64,000 nucleotides of DNA from Gigantopelta aegis (Eukaryota; Mollusca; Gastropoda; Neomphalida; Peltospiridae): positions 41,562,751-41,626,750 of the forward strand of contig NC_054704.1 in NCBI RefSeq assembly GCF_016097555.1, written 5' to 3'. The translations under genes and the position numbers were made by a program. How positions within the stretch are numbered: position 1 is the first letter of the stretch; every line of letters starts with the position of its first letter. The notes under the pieces are model-generated. The model did no database searches and was not told the origin of the DNA. It was given only the letters and a program-made list of their open reading frames with translations. Positions 1 to 34,100 of this stretch are shown here, piece by piece.

Positions 1-33
1 CAAAATTAGCTCTGCTCTGTAGATAAAATATAT

Positions 34-297
34 GGACGTAGCCCAGTGGTAAAGCGTTCGCTCTAGGATAGCTCCAAGTTGGTGTGCCCATTGGTATATA
101 TGTCATTCCACCCAGTGTACCACGACTGGTATATCAAAGGTGATGGTATGCGCTATCCTGTCTGTGGGATGGTGCATATAAGCGGGTTTCCTCTCTAAGA
201 CCATATGTCAAAATTACCCAAATGCTTGACATCCAATAGCCGATGATTTAATAAATCAATGTGCTCTAGTGGTGTCATTAAACTAACCAAACTTGAC
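34..297 (+). mobile_element. tRNA-derived SINE
   Basis: The head 'gtagcccagtggtaaagcg' resembles a tRNA 5' half with a Pol III A box. The body has the phrases 'actggtatatcaaagg' and 'ctatcctgtctgtggga', and the tail ends in 'caatgtgctctagtggtgtc'. The same phrases recur on both strands through the window, so this is a dispersed SINE family. It lies upstream of the first phosphatase exon found, in a presumed intron. Confidence 0.8.
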
Positions 298-658
298 TAT
301 TGCAGTGTATTTTGTACATGTATATGTTAATAACAAATCCGTAAGTGTCGTGTATGTTAAAACTGCACACTTTTAAAAATGTATATTTGTTTGGTGTATT
401 ACTGCTTATTATCGTCAATTTTTTTTTGCAGGGAATAAAGACCTTCCTTTTGAGGGCGAATTACCTTTAAGATCAGTTTCCCGTGTGAAATTATGATCGG
501 CATTTAATTATTTGTATTGGTTACGAATGAGCCAAACGTTTATCTCTACAGGTATTTAGAACATGACGTGTGTTTCCCCTTCATAATAAAATAGAATTTG
601 AATGCAGCAGTGAAGATTATTATAAAACTGTTGAAACTATTATTTATATATATTTCAG

Positions 659-22042
<21,384 letters not shown>

Positions 22043-22502
22043 AAAGGGAGACGACGAACATATTAACTGTTCTCTGGTGATGAAGATTTAAATACAGCAT
22101 GAACTGATTATAATATGCATTCCAACAGAGTTCTGTTTTATTGTGTGCTTTCGCCTACAAATGCACTGCACTAAGATATTTTATATCGATGGTCTCTATG
22201 CAGTAATGTATGTATGTATTGGTGTCTTCAATGAACATCTATCATTCAGTTAATATGTGTTGTTGTACAGTGAGACAGTAATATGTTGTTTGTGTTTATC
22301 TATGTGGGTGTTTAAAAACACTACGATCTGAAACATTCTGGTAGACTGTATTTTGTGCCAGCTGGTGTTTTTATATGTTCTTTGCATTTTAAGAGTTTCC
22401 TGGCAAACTGATAGCAGTTATCAAAGAGTAGTGACTGAAACCAGCTTGAATAGGCAAAACACCTGGTTGATATTGACTATACACAGTTTTTCAGGATGAA
22501 AA

Positions 22503-22508
22503 AATAAA
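22503..22508 (+). terminator. Poly(A) signal of the phosphatase gene
   Basis: AATAAA about 460 bases after the stop codon at 22040-22042, the first clear canonical signal downstream. Confidence 0.55.
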
Positions 22509-22509
22509 G

Positions 22510-24020
22510 CATTATCATGGATGTGTTAAACAGCATCATAATAATGTCTTATACAAGTTACATTTGTGTAATCAAAAGAGGCCGATGGCTTTATGGATTA
22601 TCTATGTTTTGGTGCTACATAATTTCCTTGGATTTAGATTTTGAACTATATTATTATGTTTTTTTATATTTGTACTGTATTTAAAACATTATTATTATTG
22701 TAATAAGTAGGCCTAGCCTACATATGTTTTACTCGTTAAAGTGTACTTGAATTGTTTTGCCGTTATGTTAAATATGATATCCATGTTCTACAATTGATAA
22801 AATCAGGTTGAACTTGTAAATTAAAAACCAAATAAACAGCGAAGTCATTGCCGAGTTTCATCCTATGTCGTACAAATACCATCGACGTCCCAAACTGCTG
22901 TTCGGCTAACAACAAAGACACGAATGCAATTCTTATGGAAATAATATTCCACATTGTATAGTTACGGAACGGTAGTCAAATAAAATATATTCCAGTCAGT
23001 TAACGTATAAAATATAAAAAAACTGACGTAAAACGAATCCATTATAGTTAAAACAAAAGTGTATCACCATCCAGTAAACAGACAATACATTTCTGTAACA
23101 TTTCTAACTGCATCCTGGCATATGTGTGTAGGAAACTGACCTGTAGTTTTAAAGCCACTATATGAACAAATATGTTTCTGATATATACACAGTGGGCGAA
23201 CACTTTGCATGAAAGTTTTGAAAGGAAAATTTTAATTAGGAGCAGTTGGTTCACCTGTTTCCCCCCATGAATGCTAACAACACATTCATAGCAATCAATT
23301 TTCTAACGAACTGATTTTAGTTAAAACTATCCACTACAGTAAGGGCACAAAAATGCAGAATACCCTTTGCAAATCGTCGAATATAATAATTGAAAATAAA
23401 TTCTAACAACGGGGGTAGGGTGGGGGTCATAAAAGTAGATGATTTGACTTTGTTGATCTGGCATGTTATATGTTAAGTCATGTTAAGTCATCTCTCTTCA
23501 TTTTAAGTTAATCTCAACGACATAAGTGGACTCGACATCGGTAATTTTTAGGAATAAGAAAACACGAATTAATTGTTTTAGAGGTTTGTAAAGTTTTGTA
23601 TTTAGATACTTGTCTGGACTTTATTGTTAATGAAAATATTACTGAACTGCGAAGGTAAACCTTACAAATGAACGATAAGCAGACAACAACAAATCAGATA
23701 TTGATTGTGTGGACTGTGCACGAGAAAAGAAATCGCATGGACTTTGAAGCATAATGCAGTTAGGGACATTGACAGTACACGTCTACCATGCTATAAAAAT
23801 TCGGGACTCGTTTGTTATTTAGGGCTACGCCTTTACATTAATGAAAATATTACTGAACTGCGAAGGTAAACCTTACAAATAAACAATAAGTAGAAAACAA
23901 AAAATCAGATGTTGATTGCGTGGACTGTGCACGAGAGGCTCGCATAATACAATTTTTATTCCCAACATATGATACTGACCTCACCGAAAAACACTCTGGT
24001 AATAACCTCTATATATTAAA
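22510..24020. other. Intergenic, with a ~105-bp direct repeat
   Basis: No gene seen. Two direct copies of about 105 bp (about 23622-23732 and 23838-23938) share 'aaatattactgaactgcgaa' and 'gtggactgtgcacgaga'. The rest is AT-rich. Confidence 0.5.
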
Positions 24021-24308
24021 GTTTGTTTTGTTTAACGATACCATTAAAAACATTGATGTATTAATCATCGGCTATTGGATTTCAAACATTTGGTAATTCT
24101 AACAATTTAGTAAATCAGAAACCCGCTTCATTTAGTAGCAAGGGATATATTATATGCACTACCCAACACACATGATAGTACATACCACGATATTTGATAT
24201 ACCAGTCGTGGTGCACTGGCAGGAACGAGAAATGGCTCAATGGCCATACCGACCATGAACGACGGCGATTCGGGCAAGCACTTTACCAGTGGGTTACGTC
24301 CTGCCCCG
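24021..24308 (-). mobile_element. SINE, near full length (minus)
   Basis: From the reversed tail 'gtttaacgataccattaaaa' through 'tagtagcaagggatat', 'gatataccagtcgtggtgca', to the head 'ccagtgggttacgtcctgcc'. A short (gacaa)n run follows at about 24450. Confidence 0.85.
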
Positions 24309-25280
24309 TATAAATTAAAGCGTTAGATTGTGCCTCCGTGCATAACTGAGGCGTTGTTGATGGTGTTAAAGCATCAACATTGGTCGTGCAAATTGCCGCT
24401 GTGCAGCTTGCAACAAGCAACATGCAGGTGCTTTCTAATGGTTTGGGCAAGACAAGACAAGACAAGACAAGACAAGAATTGTATTCTCATAAACTGCACC
24501 GAGTGCAGTATGGAGAAAATATAAACAAAATAAGTAGATATCCGATCCTTCAAAGGTTCATTCCTAATTGAAGTTGACGTCATGAAATGATGACACAGGT
24601 GATGTAAGCGGATTATTGCACATGATCTACATGGCCGAGGACGATCTGGTGTTATACCAACTTGCTGCTCACGTGTACTAATGTCGTAAATTGTCCGTCG
24701 ACTGCATTCCATATTATTCGTGCACAAACCGTTACGAACATTTCATCAATACCAATAGGACGCTAACGTTTACAAATAAAAATCGTGGTATTGCAGTTGT
24801 ATGTCTAAAACAATCTTCTAGTGTTGTTCCTACACTTATGGTATCAATGATTATGTACCAAATTGTGTAGTCACGTGGCCCACAGAACGTGCAAGACCAC
24901 TTTTGACTAAAACGCCATCAACGTGTGATAGACTGGTACATTCTGATTGGTAAGGGGTGTATGTTTTAATTTACACATTATCATTACTGTATTGCAAAAT
25001 AGAGAAGACTTTGTATCACTTATAATTTATATAATTAAATTTTAAGAAAGTGAAGTTTCTGTTTGGCTCTGTATATTCCTTCAGATGTATTAATATAATA
25101 TGTTTATGATTGCATGTAGCTTTATGCATATTTTAATTGTTAAGATGCACAACGAATTTTACTTTATCTTCTGAACCGCTTTCTGAATAAACTTATTTAA
25201 CAAAACATTATATTGTTTTTAAAATGTGATTGACCATCATACAAGATCCAAATAAAAAGTACAGTACTGTATTGTGCATA

Positions 25281-25560
25281 CCACAAAAGCACATTGATTA
25301 ATTAATTATCGGCTATTGGATGACAAACATTTGGTAATTCTGACAATTTAGTAATTTGAAAACCCGTTCATTTAGTAGCAAGACGTATATTATATGCAGT
25401 ATCCAACATACATGATAGTACATACCACACTATTTAATATATCAGTTGTGGTGCACTGGCAGGAACGAAAAATAGCCCAATGGCCACACCCGACGGGGAT
25501 CGATCCCAGAACGTAGGTGATTCAGGCAAGTACTTTACCAGTGGGCTATGTCCTGCCCCT
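25281..25560 (-). mobile_element. SINE, near full length (minus)
   Basis: Same subfamily as 24021-24308 (shared 'gacaatttagtaa', 'ctggcaggaacga'). A plus-strand SINE tail stub follows at about 25585-25650 ('atgtttgatatccaatag'). Confidence 0.85.
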
Positions 25561-25659
25561 AATAAACTGATGACTATATATCAAAATTATCAAATGTTTG
25601 ATATCCAATAGACGATGATTTGCTCTAGTAGTATCGTTTAAGGAACCACACTTTTAGAT

Positions 25660-27460
25660 GTGTGCCTCCGTGTACTGTTATATATATTCTCATTAATAAT
25701 ATTAATTATTAGTCATGTCAATTATTTTACTATGTAAGAATTCACTTTTATTGACAATCACAATATACCTAGGTCACAATTATTTATGGGTATACACATC
25801 AACCCAACCGACAACCATCATCCCGCATCCTTAAGTTATTTTTTAAGTGACTGTGGAATTAGGTCAATAATTAAATGTTTTAAAGTGGGGGGAAAATGAG
25901 TAAATATTACGTTTCAGGCCGTTTGTAATTACGCATTTAACCAGGCAACACCCCGCATCCTTAAATTTTCTCTTAAATGGCTGTGAAAGTAGACCAAGGA
26001 TAATACATTTCAAAGTGGAACTAAAACGTAATTGAAAGTAGAACAAAAACGTAAATGTGTTTACGGCCTAGATCATCTTCAACACACGTTATCTGTCGTC
26101 TGTTGTCCGATGTGTTACGAATATACTTGTCGCGTGTTTTAGCAAATTTACAAGCCTACATTTTTCGCCCGTGGGCTTATTGGAAATGTATGTGTAGACA
26201 TTGTTTCAGTAACATTTGTTTTAATATTAAGGTTACAGTAATTACAGAATGTCCGCAATTACCTTAAGTCAGATTAATTAGTGTTATTTGTTTGAAGATT
26301 ATCTGCGACAACAAAGTGACACAATTAAGGTTGAATCGTAATCTGACATTGCCACGGAAAGTCAGGAAACCAATATTGTATTATTCAATAATAAGTAGGT
26401 CACGGTCACGAGAAAGTAGGTCATGGCACTATACAGGCCTCTATACCTCCAGAAATGTAGGGTTAAAACGCTTAGGCGTAGGCGGTTTAGGCCGTAGGGT
26501 GAGTTAGGATTGTCTGGGGGTTTGCCCCCTCCCCCTCCCCCCCCCCCCCTTTCGCGCTTCCTTCCTCCTTTTTCGGTTACATCCTAGTTACCAATATGCT
26601 CGGTACCCCTCTATCAAATACTACCAATTTTAGAACCCAACAATCGACTTACTGTGGCCTTTGCCTAATTTTTAATTTGCCCCTTTTCCCCCAGACAGGG
26701 CTTAACTTAAAATATTAATTATTAGTAGTATTTTATTTTTTTGGAATAGCCCGCTAAAAAATTGGTGATTAAATTTAAAAGGCGGTAGTTATTATTTTTT
26801 ATTTTTTGGTATATTTTAATAAATTATAAATTTAGAACCAACCCAAACAAATTATCAAAACTGTCCCTTTAAATTTCTGATCCGTAGCAGACTTCTGGCT
26901 ATCCAGAGCTCGGCCCCGTGACAGACATGCTCGAAGCTTTAGTGGCATATAAGCATGTAACTAATTTACCCGAACCCGAACCCGATATAGATATCGGAAG
27001 ATGTGCCATTTCCTGGAAGTGTAACTTTTTGTCGCTAAATAAGGATCAACACTTTTAACATTTTAGAAGTGGTATTCACAATATTGGTGAAGATTTCATT
27101 GTCTGTATTATTGACAAAATCGGGACGTGACTTGAGAGTAAATATGGTGTTGCAGTATGCCCTAGACAGTTATAGCTTATATGTATGTTTGTTTGTTTTG
27201 TTTATTTTTAGTTGTTTGGTTGTTGTTGTTGTTGTGTGTTGTGTTCTTTCTTTCTTATTCTTTCTTTCTTTTTTCTTTTTTTTCGGGTGGTGGGGGTGCT
27301 TTTGTTCATTTCTCCCCTAAATGTTTTATTATTCCCAGAAACTAGAGCAAAGTCGGTATTGGGGGCCTTGAATTATGTTTAACTTTGAATATATATTACT
27401 ATACATTTAACAAATGTTATACACATTATTACCCTAAAGGTTTACATAATCAACTACTTT
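25660..27460. other. Intergenic, no gene recognised
   Basis: AT-rich DNA with a partly duplicated stretch (about 25825-26045, sharing 'ccccgcatccttaa'-type text) and a C-rich run near 26520-26550. No ORF with a recognisable family. Confidence 0.4.
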
Positions 27461-27464
27461 AAAG

Positions 27465-27680
27465 GAACATTCCTGAAGTTTGCTGCAAGTTTTAAGATAT
27501 TATCGACTAACAAAGACTTTTTAACGATTGTAATTACATATCAAATATATGTTTCTGCATAAAATATTAGTGGCTGTATATTAAACGTGTTTTTGATCGT
27601 TCTAATATTTGTACTAGTTTAAATTTCATTTTATTTTCTAAAATATATTTTTTTCGTACGTACGAAATGATTTGTAGACA
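27465..27680 (-). repeat. Dispersed repeat, second copy at 52287-52450
   Basis: 'gtaattacatatcaaatata', 'tattaaacgtgtttttgatc' and 'cgtacgtacgaaa' are found reversed at 52287-52450. The 'aaaggaacattcctgaagtt' start is a phrase common in mollusc repeats. Confidence 0.6.
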
Positions 27681-27699
27681 AAATCCGCTTTGGGCTTAT

Positions 27700-29860
27700 T
27701 ACAAATATTAAGACGACCAGAAACACATTGAATATACAGACACTGATATTCTAAACAAGAAATGTCCCTAGCCCGAGTATTCTGACTGTAGAGGGCCGGA
27801 TGGACATTTGGACAGATTTTCAGCCTTGGCTACAGTTAGAGACCAAGCTATGTAATTTTCTGCCAATCGCCGCCCACCACACGGTATTCAAAGATTCCAG
27901 CTCCAATACCACAATCCTATCTTTGATGTCAAATACCTTTACATCGATCATTTTAGAGTGAATTGATTTTTAAAAATCCACATATTAATCACTAATACAC
28001 ACACTACAGAAAGAAATCCGACAGCACCCACATTCAGCTAGACTTCGTGACACTCCGTCGCAAGAATTACAAAGCTCGCTGACCTATATCATGACGCAAG
28101 TCACGTGGACGCTCACTCGGCCATGTACAAAGTTACATACTTTAATCCTAAACGTGTGTGTGTATATATATAATTTAATTTTGAGTTTTGGTATTTGCTA
28201 TTCTGAGGCTCAGCAGCTGCTATTTGAAGAGTGTATACGGCAACACACCAACAGGTTTCTTGTATGGGTTCAAATGAAGTATACATGTTAACTTATGTTT
28301 TCAAGACACATATTTCTAGTAGTTTCTGACTAAACAATGTTAGGGGTTAGTCTGTCCATCGTCATGTCTTCGTCTGTCCGTCTCTATCTGCCTCACACAT
28401 ACATGTGAATGTGCACAAACAGCGAACACACATGCATGTGTTCACAGATGTATAACCACACACACAAATATAAATAATCACACACACAAATATATATACA
28501 CATCGCCATATCTCTATCCCCACCAAAAAATCTAGACATTTTTTTATTTATTAGATATCTAACACTATATACAATGTCGATGTGTGGTTATAAATAACAA
28601 CAATGTTTGGGCTGTACATTTAATAGTCCAGTTATAAAGTTCCATCCATCAAGTCTGATGTTGTTAACTAAATATTGTATTTCTTCACTTAATAATACAA
28701 TGTTGTACAAGCATTTGCATGAAATATAACTGCAGTTTCTTTTACAAAATACTAGACCACCTGACCACATATTTAGAAGCATATAGGACGAAAATTTATG
28801 GGGGTTTTTTTGTATAAATAAAGATATAAATATGGCTTGTGTCCCCACTAGAGGCTGTGTCCCCTCCGCTGCAGAGTATTCCCCCCCCCCCCCCCCCCAA
28901 CATCATTCCTTGGGGCCTGCCATGCTATTACTCCAACGATAAAAGATTTCTTCGAAGTGGTAAATTGGTATTATGTTAGGCCTTTTTTCAACAATGTAAT
29001 AATCTTAGGGTTAGGGATGCTTTGTCCCAGCTTAGAAGCCAAAAGCTACAACTAATACAATATAGATCCATCTTGGAAGCCAAACATTAAAAAGACCAAA
29101 TTAAATAGTCAGGCACCACATGACCGACAGCCACACACCTTGAACTGATCATGTTTTGAGGTCACTGGCCCTTGGGTGAATTAAGTTTCCGTCTCTCAGA
29201 CTTGGCTGCAGGCCTAATGACTATCTAGCGTCCTTGCTCTTTGTAGACCTGGGCTGCATTCAGCCAGAGAGAGCAGAAAAATGTCCGCTAGACTGGCCAT
29301 GTCGGAAACCAATCAAATAGTTTGCGAATGTTAGCGAAACATTTGCTGGCTGAACTTGGGGCTGGTATGCCATCTTTCTGTGGACTCAAGTGTCACTGGA
29401 TGAAGTAGATGTATACATGTATTGTATCAGCTCTACAATACTAATTTTGCTGTGCCAACATTTTATGAATGTCACACCCTTCTATCAACAATGGTATATC
29501 TCCATGTACAAGCCAGTGTATCTTCATATACAATTATAGAAAATACATGTCCTCCAAATTCACATGATCTTCACATGTTGCACTGCTTTTGTTTCAATTC
29601 TAGATTGCTGGACTTTTTTTCCTCTCTTTATAATTTGTTACCTCTGTTATCTTTTCCTGTGAAAATAAATACAGAACATAACAGTAATTTGTAATCCTGT
29701 TATTTATGCATGTAAAATTAAGTAAGATTTTGTACTATTCTTTACATGAGTCAATTAATTATAAACCAACCATGAGGGTTCTTCTCTCCCTATCTAAACC
29801 AGTATGTCACAAAGACCACATGTTAGATATCAAACAGCTATAGTGCTGAGATGGCATTAA
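27700..29860. other. Intergenic, no gene recognised
   Basis: Short microsatellite-like CA stretches (about 28430-28500) and a C run (about 28880-28898). Nothing coding was recognised. Confidence 0.4.
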
Positions 29861-29864
29861 ACAG

Positions 29865-30058
29865 ACATGACTGCATTAAAACATACTTTTATATGCACCA
29901 TCCCATAAACAAGATGGCACATACCATGGCCTTTGATAAACCAGTAGTGGTACACTGTCTGGAGCAAAAAATACCACAATGGGCTCACCAATGGGGATCG
30001 ATCCCAAACTGACCGCGTATCAAACAAACACTTTACCACTGGGCTACATCCTGCCCCC
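29865..30058 (-). mobile_element. SINE, truncated (minus)
   Basis: Body 'atatgcaccatcccataaac' to head 'ccactgggctacatcctgcc'; the tail side is missing. Confidence 0.75.
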
Positions 30059-30059
30059 A

Positions 30060-31170
30060 TCTCACCAAGTCAAAGTCTCAAGTGCACCCAACTTTTAATT
30101 CCACAGTTAACACTACCAATCCTGCTATTAGTAATAAATGTGATAGTATTTGTTGTTTTCTCTGGCCATCAGTGCACCAGTTACTATTATAACTGAATCA
30201 GAGGAAATCTGCTATATTTTTCCATTAGCAGCAAGGTATCTTTTATATGCCCTTTTCAACAGACAGGAAAACACACATCACGGTCTTTGACCAGTTGTAG
30301 TGCACTGGTTGGATAGAAAAAAAACCCAATCAGTTGAATGGATCCTCAGAGGTGGTCTGATCCAGTGACTAAGCTAAATCTATTTGTTGTCATAATATGT
30401 TGTTTCCTCTGGCCATCAGTGCACCAGTTCTGTTATAATTGAAACATGTAGGATGGTAATTATTTGTGCAGAACTAGAGTAGTTAAATTTTAAAGTTTGT
30501 TTTGTTTAATGAACACCACTAGAGCACATTGATTTATTAATCATCAGCTATTGAATGTCAAACATTTGGTAATTCTTATATTTAGTCTCAAGGGATCTTT
30601 GTACCAACCAATAGACAGGATAGCATATACCACAGCCTTTGATATACCAGTCGTGGTGAAATGGCTGGAACAAGAAATAGCTCAATGGGCCCACCAATGG
30701 GAATCGATCCTAGACCGATCGCACATCTGGCGTGCACTTTACCACGCCCCATACCAGTCATGATGCACTGGCTGGAATAAGAAATAACCCAATGGGGCCA
30801 CCGAGAGGGATCGATCCTTGACAGACTGTGCATCAGGCGAGTGCTTTACCACTGGGCTGCATCCTGCCCCAAGGTAGTGAAAGATGCTTCCTATTAAGTC
30901 TGAAACTAGCAGTTTAATATCCAAATGTTTTTCGATTTACTTTAAGGATGAGGGGTTGTAATATTTATATTCCTGGGGCCCAATTCACAAAGCTATTTTA
31001 GGCTCTGTTAAGACAACAAAGCATCCTCTTTACAAGTCTTTTTGCATTGCATTACACTGCGATATCGCAAAGTTGCGAGAGTTTAGTGAATTAGGTTCAG
31101 AAATGCAATGAGCAGAATTGTTATATTACTGTTGTCATTTATGGGATTGGATTTGGTGGTATGCACTCTG
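30060..31170. repeat. Composite repeat interrupted by SINE pieces
   Basis: Outer pieces (30060-30480 and 30880-31170) match a block at about 38690-39120: 'caagtgcacccaacttttaa' / 'gaggtgcaccgaacttttga', 'tttactttaaggatgagggg' / 'tcactttaagtgtgaggggt', and 'tttatgggattggatttggt' / 'ctatgggatttgatttggta'. A SINE fragment (about 30195-30365) and two partial minus SINEs (30495-30735, 30744-30870) are inserted. Its right end overlaps the end of the SUPT7L reading frame. Confidence 0.6.
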
Positions 31171-34100
31171 CATGTAACAGAAATACGGTAATAAAACCTG
31201 GTACCTTTTCTTTGGGTTACTGGGTCTGTATGTTATAGAAGGTGGAGAGAGAATGTCAGACACTGGCACTGACCCTGGGTCCTCCTCACCAGCGTCCATC
31301 TGACTGTCCTGTGGGGTGGGGACAGGCTCCTTTAGGTTACCAGCCTCGTCAAAACCTTCCAGTGGCTTCACTCTGATCAAACAACAAAATTACAGTACAA
31401 TTAAATGCAGTTGAAGTCTAATTAAATTGGAAAATTAGTCAAAGTACCAAACGTTTTAAAATGAGAAAACAGTTTTTAAGTAAGAGGCATCAAATCCCTC
31501 CACTGGATTCACTAATCAAAAAAAATAATAAAGTACAGTTAAAACAGTTTTAAAAATAATACATTTTATATCAAGAGAATGAACAAATTCGAGACTAGTG
31601 GTTTCTCCAAAACTATTATGGAATTAAAACAGTTTCAAAATTAACACAAAAGTTTTCTTCTCAGAATACCTCACAAACATATCCAGTATAAAACAGCACT
31701 TAGCAAACAATTAAACATTTTTAAAATGAGCCAATTAATAGTAAAAGTAATGATTATGATATACATATACATGTATTAGCATGCAGCTGCCTCTGTTCTG
31801 AAGATGTCATAAGACATATCTTTGCTTCCTGTGTAGTATACAGCACACTAACATTATAGTTCTCAGACACAAAACACTGAACTCACCTTGATTCAGAGTT
31901 CTCAGATTTCATACCCTGTGACCACTTGGAGTCGACCTCTGTAGTTAAACCATCCGCCGTCTCTTGCTCCACGGTGATTGCGTAACTAGAAAAACCTGGA
32001 AACGTTTCAAAACCAGGTGAGAAGACTTTTAAATAAGGTATATTAAGATTGGTAACATCAAGACAAGACTTTATTTGTGTTTTGACCACCATGTTACAGT
32101 TAAGCCGTAATGATATAATATCTTCATGCTATTATTCACTTGAACAAATAAGAACTAAAGAATTTTAAATTGCTCTTGCAAAGAAGATTATGACTTGCGA
32201 TATACATAACATTTATCAAGTGGCTTAAATTACTTAAGTGGATATTGTTTTTGTCAGTTTACCTTCAAGTTGTAGCAACTGCTCTGCATCATTTTCATCA
32301 AGAACTGGGAACTGTATTTCAGCACAAGGTTCTTCCTTAATGCTGTGAACAAAGAATTACAACTGTGAAAGTGAACTGTACCGTATGAATGAGCCCACCT
32401 GAACAATTTCATGTATGGTACCAATCAGCATATGAACACCTGGTTTAAAACCTACAGAATATATTCAAAATTAATCAAATGTTACTTTATAGTACATAAA
32501 TACAAAAAATAAACATGTTTTAAACACAAATATAGTTACCCCACATTCATAAACCTTTTCAGACTTTTAGTAAAGCACAACAGTAATATCATTCCCAATT
32601 ACACAGGATTATAACAGACAATTTTGACAATATTAATGCATTGTCAAAAAATTACATAACAAATTTTTTTGTACGTCAATATTTGTTGAGTGTTTACCGA
32701 ATGACGTGGAATGTGTCTGGTTGTAATTCCTTTGACAGTTTTTACCTAATGACATGGAATGTGTCTGGTTGTAATTCTTTTGATATTGTTTACCAAATGA
32801 CGTGGAATGTGTCTGGTTGTAATTCCTTTGACAGTTTTTACCGAATGTCATGGAATGTGTCTGTTTGTAATTCCTTTGACAGTTTTTACCAAATGACGTG
32901 GAATGTTTCTGGTTGTAAATCTTATGAAAGTGTTTATTGAATGACATGGAATGTGTCTGGTTGTAATTCCTTTTGACAGTTTTTACCAAATGACGTGGAA
33001 TGTCTCTGGTTGTAAATCTTTTAACAGTGTTTACCGAACGCCGTGGAATGTGTCTGGTTGTAATTCTTTTGACAGTGTTTACCGAATGACGTGGAATGTC
33101 TCTGGTTGTAAATCTTTTGACATTGTTTACCGAATGACGTGGAATGTTTCTGGTTGTAAATCTTATGAAAGTGTTTATTGAATGACATGGAATGTGTCTG
33201 GTTGTAATTCCTTTTGACAGTTTTTACCGAATGACGTGGAATGTGTCTGGTTGTAAATCTTTTGACATTGTTTACCGAATGACATGGAATGTGTCTGGTT
33301 GTAATTCTTTTGACAGTTTTAACCGAATGGTGTGGAATGTGTCTGGTTGTAATTCTTTTGACAGTTTTAACCTAATGGTGTGGAATGTCTCTAGTTGTAA
33401 ATCTTTTGACATTGTTTACCGAATGACATGGAATGTGTCTGGTTGTAATTCCTTTGACAGTTTTTACCGAATGTCGTGGAATGTGTCTGTTTGTAATTCC
33501 TTTGACAGTTTTTACCAAATGACGTGGAATGTTTCTGGTTGTAAATCTTATGAAAGTGTTTATTGAATGACATGGAATGTGTCTGGTTGTAATTCCTTTT
33601 GACAGTTTTTACCGAATGACGTGGAATGTCTCTGGTTGTAAATCTTTTAACAGTGTTTACCGAACGCTGTGGAATGTGTCTGGTTGTAATTCTTTTGACA
33701 GTGTTTACCGAATGACGTGGAATGTCTCTGGTTGTAAATCGTTTGACATTGTTTACCGAATGACGTGAAATGTTTCTGGTTGTAAATCTTTTGACAGTTT
33801 TAACCAAATGGTGTGGAATGTGTCTGATTGTAATTCCTTTGACAGTTTTAACCGAATGGTGTGGAATGTGTCTGGTTGTAATTCTTTTGACAGTTTTAAC
33901 CGAATGGTGTGGAATGTGTCTGGTTGTAATTCTTTTGACAGTTTTAACCGAATGGTGTGGAATGTGTCTGGTTGTAATTCTTTTGACAGTTTTAACCGAA
34001 TAGTGTGGAATGTGTCTGGTTGTAATTCTTTTGACAGTGTTTACCGAATGACATGGAAAGTGTCTGGCTGTAATTCTTTTGACAGTGTTTACCGAATGAC

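Noticed and set aside
34-60. tRNA gene
   Set aside because: Only the A-box half is present; it is a SINE head. No full cloverleaf was found here or at the other SINE heads.
432-550. Possible upstream phosphatase exon (NKDLPFEGELPL) after 'ttttgcag'
   Set aside because: No donor in phase and no recognisable domain text; left out of the gene model.
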